DNA of 64,000 nucleotides from Sphingobacteriaceae bacterium GW460-11-11-14-LB5 (GTDB taxonomy: Bacteria > Bacteroidota > Bacteroidia > Sphingobacteriales > Sphingobacteriaceae), in assembly GCA_002151545.1 (NCBI GenBank), contig CP021237.1, forward strand, positions 496,001 through 560,000, written 5' to 3'. How positions within the stretch are numbered: the stretch's first letter is position 1; the number at the start of each line of letters is the position of its first letter. The translations under genes and the position numbers were made by a program. This document shows, one piece after another, positions 1 to 9,628 of this stretch. Below the pieces are notes generated by a model. The model made no database searches, was not told the DNA's origin, and was given only the letters and a program-made list of their open reading frames with translations.

Positions 1-2
1 CG

Positions 3-143
3 GTAAAAAGACTGCTGGCAGACCCTGCAAATAGCTGGCAGCTGGAACAGGTTGACAACAATAAATGGAAACTTTATCCAATTGTCAAAGGAGAAAGAAA
101 AACTGTGATCAACTTAAACAGAGATGTGGCAGGAGGGTATTAA
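3..143 (+). CDS. C-terminal fragment of an unknown protein
   Basis: An open frame enters from outside the window and stops with TAA at 141-143, giving 46 residues that end in ...NLNRDVAGGY. Codon use and composition look like real coding sequence. A large hairpin at 239-273 lies about 95 bases downstream. I do not recognise the family from this short tail; a secreted or carbohydrate-active protein would fit the Trp- and Asn-rich composition, but that is a guess. The start lies upstream of the window. Confidence 0.55.
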   Translation, partial: VKRLLADPANSWQLEQVDNNKWKLYPIVKGERKTVINLNRDVAGGY

Positions 144-238
144 GTATTTCCAACGAATTTTGAAGTTCCCATCTTTAAGAGAATACGTTCCGAATATGTC
201 CTCCTCTTTTGATTCCATCAATGGAGAGCGAAATGGAC

Positions 239-273
239 AACCTTACCACCCTCAATTTGAGGATGGTAAGGTT
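239..273 (+). terminator. Long hairpin between gene tail and antitoxin
   Basis: AACCTTACCA (239-248) pairs with TGGTAAGGTT (264-273), and inside it CCTCA (250-254) pairs with TGAGG (258-262) around a 3-base loop. The only mismatch is C249/A263. No U-run follows directly, so it may be a processing or protective hairpin rather than a classical terminator. Confidence 0.5.
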
Positions 274-291
274 ATTGTAGAAATAATTCTT

Positions 292-299
292 TATTTTTG
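292..299 (+). promoter_or_regulatory. -7 box for the toxin-antitoxin pair
   Basis: TATTTTTG fits the Bacteroidota -7 consensus TAnnTTTG and lies 22 bases before the antitoxin ATG. The nearest TTG (275-277) leaves a spacer of only 14, shorter than the usual 19-21, so this is a weak call. Confidence 0.35.
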
Positions 300-321
300 T
301 GTTATACTTAATATCACATCC

Positions 322-552
322 ATGCACATAGAAACACGTAAATTACTTTTGATTGAAGAAATGCTCAAAGTAAAAAGTGAAGCTACTTTAGTTGCTTTGG
401 AGAACCTATTAAAAGTTGCAAATAATAAAACGGTTAAAAAAACACCAAGCGTAAGAGATTTTTCGGTAATCTGGTCTAAAGCTGAAGCGGAAGAAATGGA
501 ACGTATTATCGCAGAATCCTGTGAAACAATCCACCCGGATGATTGGAAATAA
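322..552 (+). CDS. VapB-like antitoxin of a type II toxin-antitoxin pair
   Basis: A 76-residue protein that begins MHIETRKLLLIEEMLKVKSE, with a helical N-terminal half and an acidic C-terminus. It resembles short antitoxins that precede PIN-domain toxins in Bacteroidota. The ATG at 322 was chosen because it gives the typical N-terminus and follows a promoter-like box; the frame itself is open further upstream. Its 3' end overlaps the start of the PIN-domain gene (ATG at 539) by 14 bases, the usual coupled arrangement. The predicted role is to neutralise the toxin and repress the operon. Because the toxin is broken, the antitoxin may be a relic or may protect against related toxins elsewhere. 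Confidence 0.65.
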   Translation: MHIETRKLLLIEEMLKVKSEATLVALENLLKVANNKTVKKTPSVRDFSVIWSKAEAEEMERIIAESCETIHPDDWK

Positions 553-930
553 CCTTTTAGACACTAATATAGTGATCGAGTTATTTAAAGGAAACCCGAC
601 GATCACAGCATTTCTTGAAACCTAAAGGAGGAAATCAATATTCCTTTTGCTGTATTGGGAGAGCTTTATCTGGGTGCCTACAGATCGGCTAATCCAAAGA
701 AACACATTAAACAAATCAACTTTTTTCTGGAAAAATGTAATGTCCTTATTGCTGATGATGAAACGGCTAATCATTATGCTTTAATCAAAGCAGCATTATT
801 GCAAAAAGGTAAGCCAATACCGGAGAATGATATATGGATAGCAGCAATAGCAAAGCAATTTGACTTAAAATTGCATACAAAGGATAGGCATTTTAACGAA
901 ATTGATCGCCTTAATTTACAAAGCTGGTGA
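539..930 (+). pseudogene. vapC: PIN-domain toxin (VapC-like), frameshifted
   Basis: Translation from ATG 539 gives MIGNNLLDTNIVIELFKGNP... and stops at TAA 623-625. The homologous frame resumes as ...INIPFAVLGELYLGAY and runs to 930. Adding one C near 620-623 would join the two halves into a 130-residue PIN protein of normal length. Visible PIN acidic residues: Asp in LLDTN, Glu in LGELYLG, Asp in ENDIWIAA and Asp in TKDRHF. VapC proteins are Mg-dependent ribonucleases. As written the product would be truncated to 28 residues and inactive. A sequencing error in a short homopolymer is the main alternative. Confidence 0.75.
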
Positions 931-1389
931 CAGATTAGCCAAAAAAAAAATATATATTATTTTTCCTCCTACCGCTTGATTCTCTCGTGACATTCTCGAT
1001 GTCGTCTTTACGGAGTGGTATTTTTCGGTTTCCTGTCAGACCTAAGCGCCCTACTTTTTGCTATTTCCCTTGCCCGCTCATTAAAGCTGAGATTTTACAG
1101 GAACGGTCATTAGCTGAATAATTGTGGCTTCTTTAATACGCTCATTTTTAGCGTTATTTAAATTTTATGGGAAAAACTGGGCCAAGGTGACACTTTTTAA
1201 TAATCTATTTTTAACCTGCTAATTATCAGTGGATAAAGGTTTTTTGCTTGTGCGGTTAGGCTTATTCTGACTATATTGTGAGACCATTATTGTAACAAAA
1301 AGGATGTGGAAAACTTTTTTGTGGTAAAAAGTGGTAAAAAGTGGTAGAACTATTTACTTTTACACTAGATAAAAAGTGTAGATACCACT
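931..1389. other. Intergenic region before the dcw cluster
   Basis: No convincing gene. An A-run (about 941-950) follows the toxin. An imperfect hairpin (AATACGCT ... AGCGTTATT, about 1136-1160) may end transcription. A DnaA-box-like TGTGGAAAA lies at 1305-1313, and the MraZ-type direct repeats start at 1321. The middle part is C/T-rich and looks like decayed sequence without a readable frame. Confidence 0.5.
1321..1379 (+). promoter_or_regulatory. MraZ operator: direct repeats upstream of mraZ
   Basis: GTGGTA starts at 1321, 1331 and 1341, exactly one helical turn apart. Read as AAAGTGG boxes, two stand at 1328-1334 and 1338-1344, and an AAAGTGT box at 1373-1379 sits 11 bases before the mraZ ATG. 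MraZ of mollicutes binds repeated AAAGTG[T/G] boxes, and E. coli MraZ binds phased TGGGN repeats, so sequence, spacing and position all fit autoregulation of the dcw operon by MraZ. A TAnnTTTG-like box (TACTTTTA, 1355-1362) lies between the repeats and the gene. Confidence 0.75.
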
Positions 1390-1857
1390 ATGACCCAACT
1401 TTTAGGAGAATTCGATTGTAAACTTGACGCAAAGGGCCGCCTTATGGTTCCCGCTGCGCTTAAGAAACAATTGCCTGAATCTGAGAAAGAAGGGTTGATT
1501 ATTAACCGTGGTTTTGAGAAAAACCTGGTGATCTATCCAAAGAAAGTTTGGGATGCTATCGTTACCGATTTAAGCAAACTGAACATCTACGAAAAAAATA
1601 ACCGTGAATTTATCAGGTCGTTTACCCGTGGTGCAACCGAGCTTTCGCTTGATGCGGCTGGTCGTGTGCTTTTGCCTAAATCGCTGGTTGATTATGCGGG
1701 TATCGGAAGCGATCTTGTACTGGCTTGTCAGTTAGATCGTATCGAAGTTTGGGATAAAAAATCTTACGAAGATATTTTTGATGACGTACCGGAGAATTTT
1801 GCAAACCTTGCCGAGCAGGTGATGGGTGGTAAGAAAGGAGGTGCTGATGGCGAATAA
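1390..1857 (+). CDS. mraZ: Transcriptional regulator MraZ
   Basis: 155 residues with two SpoVT/AbrB-like halves: an N-terminal GEFDCKLDAKGRLMVPAALK and a second ELSLDAAGRVLLPKSL around residues 75-95. This tandem swapped-hairpin arrangement defines MraZ, an oligomeric DNA-binding protein and the first gene of most dcw clusters. It is expected to bind the phased repeats 11-69 bases upstream and tune its own operon. Its end overlaps rsmH by 11 bases, implying translational coupling. Length is normal for the family. Confidence 0.95.
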   Translation: MTQLLGEFDCKLDAKGRLMVPAALKKQLPESEKEGLIINRGFEKNLVIYPKKVWDAIVTDLSKLNIYEKNNREFIRSFTRGATELSLDAAGRVLLPKSLVDYAGIGSDLVLACQLDRIEVWDKKSYEDIFDDVPENFANLAEQVMGGKKGGADGE

Positions 1858-2752
1858 TTACCATGTTTCTGTAATGTTGCAGCCCTGTATTGATGGGTTG
1901 AATATTAAACCTGACGGCGTTTATGTTGATGTAACCTTTGGTGGTGGCGGTCATTCAAAAGAAATTTTAAAACATCTAGGACCGAAAGGGCGTTTGATTG
2001 CTTTTGATCAGGATCCTGATGCGCAGGCAAATATCCCCGCTGATGATCGTTTTATTTTTATCGACCAGAACTTCGGTTTCCTGAAAAATAATCTCCGCTT
2101 AAAAGGATTTAAGCAGGTTGATGGTATCCTGGCTGATCTTGGTGTTTCTTCGCATCAGTTCGATGTGCCGCAACGTGGTTTTTCGATCCGTCATAATGCC
2201 GATCTGGATATGCGTATGGATCAGCACCGCGATTTAACCGCTGCCGAAATATTGAATACCTATACCGAAGATAAGCTGCATAAAATATTTGGGATTTATG
2301 GTGAAGTGAAAAATGCGAAATCTTTAGCGCGTGCTATTGTGACTTCGCGTTTGGAGCAGCCTTTTACTGATATAGATAGTTTGAAATCAGCTATTGCTGG
2401 TTATATCCCGAAAGGAAAAGAAAATAAATATTTAGCGCAGGTTTTTCAGGCACTGCGTATAGAGGTGAATGCCGAAATCCAGGTGCTTGAAGATTTTTTA
2501 CAGCAAGCTGCTGATGTGTTAAAACCTGGTGGTCATTTAGTGGTGATGTCTTATCATTCTTTAGAAGACAGGCCGGTTAAAAACTTTATGGCGAAAGGTA
2601 AATTTCAGGGTGAGGTAGAAAAAGATTTCTTCGGAAATCAGCAAAAGCCATTTAATGTAATTACACGCAAAGCGATAATTGCCACTGATGAGGAAATTGC
2701 TCAAAACAACAGGGCTCGCAGTGCGAAACTAAGAATTGCAGAAAAGATATGA
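1847..2752 (+). CDS. rsmH: 16S rRNA (cytosine-1402-N4)-methyltransferase RsmH (MraW)
   Basis: 301 residues from ATG 1847 (MANNYHVSVMLQ). The SAM-binding motif DVTFGGGGHS is near residue 30, and GILADLGVSSHQFD and the C-terminal NNRARSAKLRIAEKI are diagnostic. RsmH methylates C1402 in the ribosomal P site. An upstream in-frame start (1826) would add seven residues; the ATG giving the family N-terminus is preferred. It overlaps mraZ by 11 bases and the next gene by 4. Confidence 0.95.
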   Translation: MANNYHVSVMLQPCIDGLNIKPDGVYVDVTFGGGGHSKEILKHLGPKGRLIAFDQDPDAQANIPADDRFIFIDQNFGFLKNNLRLKGFKQVDGILADLGVSSHQFDVPQRGFSIRHNADLDMRMDQHRDLTAAEILNTYTEDKLHKIFGIYGEVKNAKSLARAIVTSRLEQPFTDIDSLKSAIAGYIPKGKENKYLAQVFQALRIEVNAEIQVLEDFLQQAADVLKPGGHLVVMSYHSLEDRPVKNFMAKGKFQGEVEKDFFGNQQKPFNVITRKAIIATDEEIAQNNRARSAKLRIAEKI

Positions 2753-3171
2753 ACAGGTTTAGGGAAGAGATAGAGGAAGAAGAGGTTGGGCCTGAACCAG
2801 AGTTAAAAGCTGCGCCCAGAAGGCCAAAAACTGCCGAAGAAAAAATGGATAGTAATTCATTTATCAGTAAGCTTTTTAATGATGGATTAGTAAGTAAAGA
2901 GGCGGCAACTGATGCTTTGCCTTATTTGTGTTTTCTGGCCCTTTTGGGGATGATTTATATTGCCAATAGTCACTTTGCGGTAAACAATGTTCGCCGCATT
3001 GATAAATTAAATAAAGAAGTAAAAGAATTAAGATGGGAGTATAAATCCCTTAAAGCTGACCTGATGTTCAAGAGTAAATTGACGGAGGTTGCCAAAAAGG
3101 TAGATACCCTTGGGATAAAAGAACTGATTGAACCACCAAAAAAAATAATTGTTAAAAGCGATGAATATTAG
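2749..3171 (+). CDS. FtsL-like division protein
   Basis: 140 residues: a charged cytoplasmic N-terminus of about 60 residues rich in Glu and Pro, one transmembrane helix (about 62-82, YLCFLALLGMIYIANSHF), then a periplasmic coiled-coil stretch (RIDKLNKEVKELRWEYKSL) and a short tail. This topology and the slot between rsmH and ftsI are those of FtsL, which with FtsB and FtsQ activates FtsWI at the septum. FtsL sequences diverge strongly, so the call rests on position and architecture. It overlaps both neighbours (4 and 11 bases). Confidence 0.8.
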   Translation: MNRFREEIEEEEVGPEPELKAAPRRPKTAEEKMDSNSFISKLFNDGLVSKEAATDALPYLCFLALLGMIYIANSHFAVNNVRRIDKLNKEVKELRWEYKSLKADLMFKSKLTEVAKKVDTLGIKELIEPPKKIIVKSDEY

Positions 3172-5257
3172 AGCAAACATCTTGCTTCGTGTATATCTGG
3201 CATTTGGCTTAATTGTGCTTTTTGCTTTCGCGGTGTTTTTACGCCTCGGTCAGGTACAGTATGTGCAAGGGAAAAAATGGAAAGCTATGGCAGATAGTCT
3301 TTCTACACGATATGTAAGCGTGGAGGCTACCCGTGGGAATATTTATTCGAACGATGGTAGTTTACTGGCTACTTCTATACCGGAATACGAACTGCGTATG
3401 GATATGTTTGCCGGTGGTATTGCCGAAGATAAGGTATTTAATGAAAAAGTAGATTCGCTGGGTTATAAATTAGCGCAGCTCTTTCAGGATAAAACCGCTA
3501 AAGAATATGCGCGTTACCTGCGTAAAGGACGTCAGGATAGTGCACGTTATTTGCTGATCCATCGTAAAGTAGGTTATGCTGATCTGAAAACCATCAGGAC
3601 TTTTCCTTTATATAACATCGGCAAGTTTAGCGGTGGTTTAATTGCTGTGCAGCAGAACAAACGGATCCTTCCTTTTCAGGCTTTGGCGGCCCGTACCATT
3701 GGCTATAAAAACGAAAATGTTAAAAACGGTGTAGGTTTAGAGGGAGCATATAAAGAATACATCAACGGCGAAACCGGGAAAAGACTAATGCAGCGCATTG
3801 CCGGTGGGGTTTATGTTCCGGTAAATGAAGAAGCTGAGGTGGCGCCGAAAGATGGTGCAGATATCATTTCGACCATTGATGTAAATATGCAGGATCTGGC
3901 CCAGAGTGCATTAGAGAAACAGTTGATTAAGTACGATGCCGACCATGGAGCGGTAATTGTAATGGAGGTTGCTACTGGCGAAATCAGAGCAGTAGCCAAT
4001 TATTCTAAAGTAGAAGAAGGGGTGTATAAAGAGAAATTTAACTACGCTATTGCGGGTAATCAGGATCCAGGTTCAACTTTCAAATTAGCTTCTTATATGG
4101 CTTTACTTGAGGATGAACTGGTTGATACAAACATGATGGTTGGAACAGGAAATTATAAAATTCCTGGTCACATGATCAAAGATTCGCACGGAAGTATTGG
4201 TGTTGTGACAGTGAAAAAAGCATTTGAGCAATCATCAAATGCCGCTATCGCTTATTTGATTAATAGTAAATATGGTGCTAATCCTAAAAAGTTCACCGAC
4301 CATTTGTACAACTGGCACTTAAACGAAAAAATGGAATTGCAGATTCCGGGTGAGGCCAAGCCAACTATTAAAAATCCATCTAATAAAAGCTGGGGCAAAA
4401 TGACCTTACCACAAATGGCGTATGGCTACGAGATGGAGCTAACGCCGTTGAAAATGCTTTCGTTTTATAATGCAGTAGCCAATAATGGAAAGTATATCGC
4501 TCCAATTTTTGTGAAAGAAATCAGGCGGCTGGGCAACCCGATTGAGCAGTTTAAAGCCAGGGTAATTAACGATAAAATATGTTCTGATGTTACACTTAGT
4601 AAAATCAGAAGCATGTTGGAAGGAGTAGTTACCGAAGGTAGTGGGAAGCAATATGTACATAACCCGCTTTATAAAATTGCCGGAAAAACGGGTACAGCTC
4701 AGGTAGCTGACGCAAACAAGGGTTACAAGGCTAAAAAGCAGTATCAGGCTTCTTTCGTAGGTTATTTTCCTGCAGATAAGCCGAAATATTCAATGATTGT
4801 GGTAATCAATGATCCTAAAGGGGGTTATTACGGTGCCTTGGTTTCAGGTCCGGTGTTTAGGGAAGTGGCTGACCGCATCTACGCCAGTGATATGCAGATG
4901 TACAACGATGTTCCTACCCGTTTGGTTGGGAATACCGGTACGCCGCCTACAAAAGCCGGACAGAGTAAAGCTACTCAGAAAGTGTATAAAGCATTTGGTT
5001 TTAAACCGCTTTTTGCTTCAAAATCTGAATATTACAACATTATAGATACCAGTGCAGGAACAATTTTTCAGGAAAATAACGAACGTAAAGGTGTGATGCC
5101 AAACGTGGCGGGTATGGGACTGAAAGATGCATTGTATCTGTTAGGAAATGCAGGCTTAAAAACCAAAGTTTTTGGTTCTGGAAAAGTAGTGAGCCAATCT
5201 ATTATCGCCGGAACCAAGGTGGGTAAAGGATTGGGTGTACAAATAGAGTTGAATTAA
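3161..5257 (+). CDS. ftsI: Septal peptidoglycan transpeptidase (PBP3/FtsI)
   Basis: 698 residues from ATG 3161, which overlaps the end of the FtsL-like gene. One N-terminal membrane anchor (about residues 8-30), a PBP dimerisation domain, then the transpeptidase domain with all three motifs: STFK (catalytic Ser near 305), SSN (near 365) and KTGT (near 508). A single PASTA-like domain closes the protein (about 635-698, VMPNVAGMGLKDALYLLGNAGL). The protein crosslinks septal peptidoglycan with FtsW. Confidence 0.95.
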   Translation: MNIRANILLRVYLAFGLIVLFAFAVFLRLGQVQYVQGKKWKAMADSLSTRYVSVEATRGNIYSNDGSLLATSIPEYELRMDMFAGGIAEDKVFNEKVDSLGYKLAQLFQDKTAKEYARYLRKGRQDSARYLLIHRKVGYADLKTIRTFPLYNIGKFSGGLIAVQQNKRILPFQALAARTIGYKNENVKNGVGLEGAYKEYINGETGKRLMQRIAGGVYVPVNEEAEVAPKDGADIISTIDVNMQDLAQSALEKQLIKYDADHGAVIVMEVATGEIRAVANYSKVEEGVYKEKFNYAIAGNQDPGSTFKLASYMALLEDELVDTNMMVGTGNYKIPGHMIKDSHGSIGVVTVKKAFEQSSNAAIAYLINSKYGANPKKFTDHLYNWHLNEKMELQIPGEAKPTIKNPSNKSWGKMTLPQMAYGYEMELTPLKMLSFYNAVANNGKYIAPIFVKEIRRLGNPIEQFKARVINDKICSDVTLSKIRSMLEGVVTEGSGKQYVHNPLYKIAGKTGTAQVADANKGYKAKKQYQASFVGYFPADKPKYSMIVVINDPKGGYYGALVSGPVFREVADRIYASDMQMYNDVPTRLVGNTGTPPTKAGQSKATQKVYKAFGFKPLFASKSEYYNIIDTSAGTIFQENNERKGVMPNVAGMGLKDALYLLGNAGLKTKVFGSGKVVSQSIIAGTKVGKGLGVQIELN

Positions 5258-5331
5258 GGTGTAAGGTAAAAGGTATAAGGCTTAAGGTCTTGCTGCTTGA
5301 TATTAAATACCTGATACTAAAAGAATAAAAA
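5256..5331 (+). repeat. Heptad-period tract between ftsI and murE
   Basis: AAGG recurs at 5256, 5263, 5270, 5277 and 5284, exactly every 7 bases; the other positions of each unit vary. The second half (TGCTTGA, TATTAAA, TACCTGA, TACTAAA) keeps the 7-base period with T first. The tract begins inside the ftsI stop codon region and ends close to the murE start. Confidence 0.7.
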
Positions 5332-6789
5332 ATGCAATTACAAGATTTACTTTACGGCGTAACGATTAAAGAATTGGTTGGTAAAACCGATAGGGAAATC
5401 AATGCGCTGAATTTCGATTCGCGTAAGGTAGGTAAGGATGATGTCTTTTTTGCAATTGTGGGTACTTTGGCTGATGGGCACCAGTTTATCGGGCAGACCA
5501 TTCAACAGGGAGCAGCGGTAATTATCTGTGAGAATTTACCAGAAATCCAGGATTTTACAATTACTTATATTAAAGTAGAAAATACATCGGTTGCTTTGGG
5601 GATCATTGCTGGTAATTATTTTGGAAATCCATCAGCAGATTTAAAACTGATCGGTATTACCGGAACCAACGGGAAAACCACCATTGCCACTATTCTTTTT
5701 AAATTATTTAAAGATTTAGGGTATAAAACCGGGCTCTTGTCAACGGTAGAGAATTACATCAACGATACGGTAGTGGCAGCAACACATACAACACCGAATC
5801 CAATTGCGCTAAACCAGCTTTTAAGAGAAATGGTTGATGCAGGCTGCGATTATTGTTTTATGGAAGTGAGTTCGCATGCGGTATCGCAACACCGGATCGA
5901 AGGATTGACTTTCTCTGGTGGGGTATTTTCGAATTTAACACATGATCATTTAGATTTTCATAAAACTTTTGACAGTTACCTGAAGGCTAAAAAGGCATTT
6001 TTTGATGTTTTACCTAAATCGGCATTTGCACTAACCAATATCGACGATAAAAACGGTGTGGTGATGTTGCAGAATACCAAAGCGCATAAAAAGACTTATG
6101 CACTTAAACAACTGGCCGATTTCAAAGCAAAAATTATCGAAAACCAGTTCAGCGGGCTGCATTTAGATATCGATAACGAAGATGTATACTTCAAATTGGT
6201 AGGTTCTTTTAATGCCTATAACCTGCTAGCCGTTTATGGAACTGCCATCTTGTTAGAACAGGATAAATTAAAAGTGTTGACTTTGTTGAGCCGTTTATCA
6301 GGCGCTGAAGGAAGATTTGATTATATCACTTCTGCCGATAAAATTATTGGTATTGTGGATTATGCCCATACGCCAGATGCGGTGCAGAATGTGTTGAGTA
6401 CCATTGCCAATATCCGCAAAGGAACTGAACAGGTAATTACGGTAATCGGATGTGGAGGAGATCGTGATAAAACCAAACGGCCGATTATGGCTCAGGTGGC
6501 CTGCGACTGGAGTGATAAAGTAATTCTGACCTCTGATAATCCACGGACAGAAGATGCACAGACCATAATCAACGATATGGAAGCTGGGGTTTCGCCGACA
6601 AATAAGCGTAAAACCTTGTCCATTTTAGATAGAAGAGAAGCCATAAAAACAGCCTGCCATTTAGCGCAGCCAGGAGATATTATTCTTGTTGCAGGCAAAG
6701 GGCACGAGAAATACCAGGAAATTAATGGTGTAAGGAACCATTTTGATGATAAAGAAATTTTACTTGAACAATTAAAACCAATCAGCTAA
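5332..6789 (+). CDS. murE: UDP-MurNAc-tripeptide ligase MurE
   Basis: 485 residues with the Mur ligase fold: substrate domain, ATP-binding TGTNGKTT near residue 110, and a C-terminal domain with DNPRTED near 401. The DNPR motif marks enzymes that add meso-diaminopimelate, so the organism should make DAP-type peptidoglycan, in line with dapA at 22251. It acts in the cytoplasm after MurD. The last base of its stop is the first base of mraY (TAATG). Confidence 0.95.
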   Translation: MQLQDLLYGVTIKELVGKTDREINALNFDSRKVGKDDVFFAIVGTLADGHQFIGQTIQQGAAVIICENLPEIQDFTITYIKVENTSVALGIIAGNYFGNPSADLKLIGITGTNGKTTIATILFKLFKDLGYKTGLLSTVENYINDTVVAATHTTPNPIALNQLLREMVDAGCDYCFMEVSSHAVSQHRIEGLTFSGGVFSNLTHDHLDFHKTFDSYLKAKKAFFDVLPKSAFALTNIDDKNGVVMLQNTKAHKKTYALKQLADFKAKIIENQFSGLHLDIDNEDVYFKLVGSFNAYNLLAVYGTAILLEQDKLKVLTLLSRLSGAEGRFDYITSADKIIGIVDYAHTPDAVQNVLSTIANIRKGTEQVITVIGCGGDRDKTKRPIMAQVACDWSDKVILTSDNPRTEDAQTIINDMEAGVSPTNKRKTLSILDRREAIKTACHLAQPGDIILVAGKGHEKYQEINGVRNHFDDKEILLEQLKPIS

Positions 6790-8036
6790 TGTTATATTTA
6801 TTATTCGAATACCTGCATAAGCATTATGATATACCTGGGTTGAGGTTGTTTCAGTACATCACTTTCCGTGCATCTATCTCTATTATTTTATCGTTGATCA
6901 TTACCACCGTTTACGGACGTAGGTTGATTGATTACCTGCATAAAAAACAGGTTGGAGAAACGGTAAGGAATTTAGGTTTAGAAGGACAGATGCAAAAACA
7001 AGGTACACCAACAATGGGGGGTATCATTATTTTGCTGGGTATCCTGATTCCAACCCTGTTATTTGCCAATATTTCCAATATTTACGTCATCCTGATGATC
7101 ATCACAACCATTTGGATGGGTGCAATCGGGTTTCTGGATGACTATATCAAGGTTTTCAAAAAAAACAAAGAAGGTTTAGCTGGCCGGTTTAAAGTGGTTG
7201 GTCAAGTAGGTTTAGGTCTGATTGTAGGCACCACCATGTATTTCCACCCCAATATTGTGGTAAGAGAAACGGTTCAGGATAATGTTAAAAGCACTTCTAC
7301 GGTTCCGATGGTACTGCGCCAAAAAGGCGAAACCTTTTATTATACGCAAGATGTAAAATCGACCAAAACCAATATGCCTTTTTATAAGAACAATGAGTTC
7401 GATTATGCCAAGGTATTGAAGTTTTTAGGTGGCGATTATCAGAAATATGCATTTATCATATTCCTGATCTTTACTGTGTTTATCATTACAGCGGTTTCAA
7501 ATGGGGCCAATATTACCGATGGTATTGATGGCTTAGCCACCGGAACATCAGCTGTAATCGGGATTACCCTTGGTATTTTAGCCTATGTTTCTGGTAATAC
7601 CATTATGGCCGATTACCTCAATATTATGTATATCCCGAACTCGGCCGAGCTGATGATTTTTGCCGGTGCCTTTGTTGGGGCCTGCGTTGGTTTTCTTTGG
7701 TACAACTCTTATCCTGCTCAGATTTTTATGGGCGATACCGGAAGTTTGGCTATTGGGGGTATCATTGCCGCATTTGCGCTCATGATCCGTAAAGAACTTT
7801 TGATCCCGATTTTATGCGGAATATTCCTGGTCGAACTGGTGTCGGTAATTATGCAGGTATCTTATTTTAAATATACCAAGAAGAAGTTTGGCGAAGGGCG
7901 AAGGATTTTCCTGATGTCGCCTTTACACCACCATTACCAGAAAAAAGGATATCACGAAGCTAAAATTGTAACCCGTTTCTGGATTATCGGAATTATGCTG
8001 GCCATTATGACCATCGTAACATTGAAACTAAGGTAA
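6789..8036 (+). CDS. mraY: Phospho-MurNAc-pentapeptide transferase MraY
   Basis: 415 residues, about ten membrane segments. Typical motifs are GTPTMGG (about 73-80), [19 protein letters not shown] and [11 protein letters not shown], and HHHYQKKG near the C-terminus. It makes lipid I from UDP-MurNAc-pentapeptide and undecaprenyl phosphate. It is somewhat longer than the roughly 360 residues of E. coli MraY because of a loop around residues 155-215, as in other Bacteroidota. Translationally coupled to murE. Confidence 0.95.
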   Translation: MLYLLFEYLHKHYDIPGLRLFQYITFRASISIILSLIITTVYGRRLIDYLHKKQVGETVRNLGLEGQMQKQGTPTMGGIIILLGILIPTLLFANISNIYVILMIITTIWMGAIGFLDDYIKVFKKNKEGLAGRFKVVGQVGLGLIVGTTMYFHPNIVVRETVQDNVKSTSTVPMVLRQKGETFYYTQDVKSTKTNMPFYKNNEFDYAKVLKFLGGDYQKYAFIIFLIFTVFIITAVSNGANITDGIDGLATGTSAVIGITLGILAYVSGNTIMADYLNIMYIPNSAELMIFAGAFVGACVGFLWYNSYPAQIFMGDTGSLAIGGIIAAFALMIRKELLIPILCGIFLVELVSVIMQVSYFKYTKKKFGEGRRIFLMSPLHHHYQKKGYHEAKIVTRFWIIGIMLAIMTIVTLKLR

Positions 8037-8224
8037 GTTAAGGTTGAAGGTCGTGGGTTTGAAGGTTTAATAGAAAAGCTCAAAGACTAAAGCTGAAAGG
8101 TAAAAGAGAGCGTAATAAATAAAATGACCTAGTGGTAAATAAAAAATAAGTAAAAAGTTAAGTGTGATGGTATTAATGTCTTGACTAGATACTCACCACT
8201 TGATACTAAAAAATAAAAAAAATA
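8037..8224 (+). repeat. Heptad-period tract between mraY and murD
   Basis: Three runs of 7-base periodicity: AAGGTTG/AAGGTCG near 8039, then AAAGCTC, AAAGACT, AAAGCTG, AAAGGTA, AAAGAGA around 8076-8110, and ACTAGAT, ACTCACC, ACTTGAT, ACTAAAA just before murD. The last run resembles the sequence before murE, and both end in ACTAAAA plus an A-rich stretch. It interrupts an otherwise tightly packed operon. Confidence 0.65.
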
Positions 8225-9613
8225 ATGAGCACGAATAATATCACATCAAGCAATACGAAGTCAGCAATGACCGGGCAGGGCCGTGTGGTTATTCTTGGGG
8301 CCGGCGAAAGTGGCGTTGGCGCCGCAAAACTGGCTCAGGCTAAAGGTTTCGATGTTTTTGTTTCCGATTATGGTGTAATTACCGATAAATATAAGGCTGC
8401 TTTAGAAAAACTTTCCATTCCCTTCGAGTCTGAAAAACATACTGAAGAGTTGATCTTAAATGCTAGCGAAGTCATTAAAAGTCCGGGCATTCCACCTACC
8501 GCACCAATCATTAAAAAATTGGTGGCCAAAGGGATTTCAGTGGTTTCAGAGATTGAGTTTGCCAAAAGATATACCCATGCTAAAACCATCTGCATTACGG
8601 GTTCCAATGGTAAATCAACGACGAGTTTATTAACCTATCACATCTTAAAAAATGCGGGGTTAAATGTAGGCTTGGCGGGTAATATCGGTCAGAGCTTTGC
8701 CGCACAGGTGGCTACAGAAGATTACGAATATTATGTGCTGGAAATTTCAAGCTTTATGCTTGATGATATGTTCGAGTTCAGAGCAGATATCGCTGTTTTA
8801 CTTAACATTACCCCAGATCATTTAGATCGTTACGATTATAAACTGGAGAATTATGCCGCGTCAAAAATGCGCATTGTTCAAAACCAGACAGCAGAAGATG
8901 TTTTCATTTATTGTGCAGATGACGAAGAGAGCTTAAAAGCCATCGCACTGGCTAAACCCCTAGCGAAAGCTTTTCCCTTTTCAATTACTAAAAAAGTTGA
9001 ACCGGGCGCTTATTTAGAAGAAACTACTATACATATCCTTACAGAACCAAATAACCAACTAACCATGTCTATTTCAGATTTAGCCTTACAGGGCAAGCAC
9101 AACATTTACAATTCTATGGCCTCAGGCATTGTGTCGAAAGTTTTAGAATTAAGAAATGAGTCCATTCGCGAAAGCATGGGGAATTTCAAAAATATTGAGC
9201 ACAGGTTAGAGCATGTGGCCAAAATTTCAGGGATCGATTTTATCAACGATAGTAAAGCCACCAATGTAAACTCTACCTGGTATGCTTTAGAGAGTATGAC
9301 CAGCGATGTAGTGCTCATTATGGGCGGTGTTGATAAGGGGAACGATTATAACATGCTTAAGGATTTGGTTAAAAGTAAGGTAAAGGCCATTGTTTGCTTA
9401 GGTAAGGATAATAAACGTATCCACGATGCTTTTGAGGATGATGTAGAAGTAATTGTAAATACTTTTTCGGCTGAGGAAGCGGCACAGATTGCTTTTCATT
9501 TAGCTAAACGTGGCGATGCGGTATTGTTATCGCCTGCTTGTGCAAGTTTTGATTTGTTTAAAAATTACGAAGACCGCGGTAATCAGTTTAAAGCGGCAGT
9601 TAGAGAATTATAA
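8225..9613 (+). CDS. murD: UDP-MurNAc-alanine D-glutamate ligase MurD
   Basis: 462 residues. Dinucleotide-like GAGESGVGAAKLA near residue 25, ATP loop ITGSNGKSTTS near 130, then the central and C-terminal ligase domains (NDSKATNVNSTW near 340, SPACASFDLFKNYEDRG near the end). It adds D-glutamate to UDP-MurNAc-L-Ala. The first 18 residues are extra compared with many family members; an in-frame ATG at 8270 (MTGQGRVVIL) is an alternative start. Confidence 0.95.
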   Translation: MSTNNITSSNTKSAMTGQGRVVILGAGESGVGAAKLAQAKGFDVFVSDYGVITDKYKAALEKLSIPFESEKHTEELILNASEVIKSPGIPPTAPIIKKLVAKGISVVSEIEFAKRYTHAKTICITGSNGKSTTSLLTYHILKNAGLNVGLAGNIGQSFAAQVATEDYEYYVLEISSFMLDDMFEFRADIAVLLNITPDHLDRYDYKLENYAASKMRIVQNQTAEDVFIYCADDEESLKAIALAKPLAKAFPFSITKKVEPGAYLEETTIHILTEPNNQLTMSISDLALQGKHNIYNSMASGIVSKVLELRNESIRESMGNFKNIEHRLEHVAKISGIDFINDSKATNVNSTWYALESMTSDVVLIMGGVDKGNDYNMLKDLVKSKVKAIVCLGKDNKRIHDAFEDDVEVIVNTFSAEEAAQIAFHLAKRGDAVLLSPACASFDLFKNYEDRGNQFKAAVREL

Positions 9614-9628
9614 TAGGAGGCTCAATAT

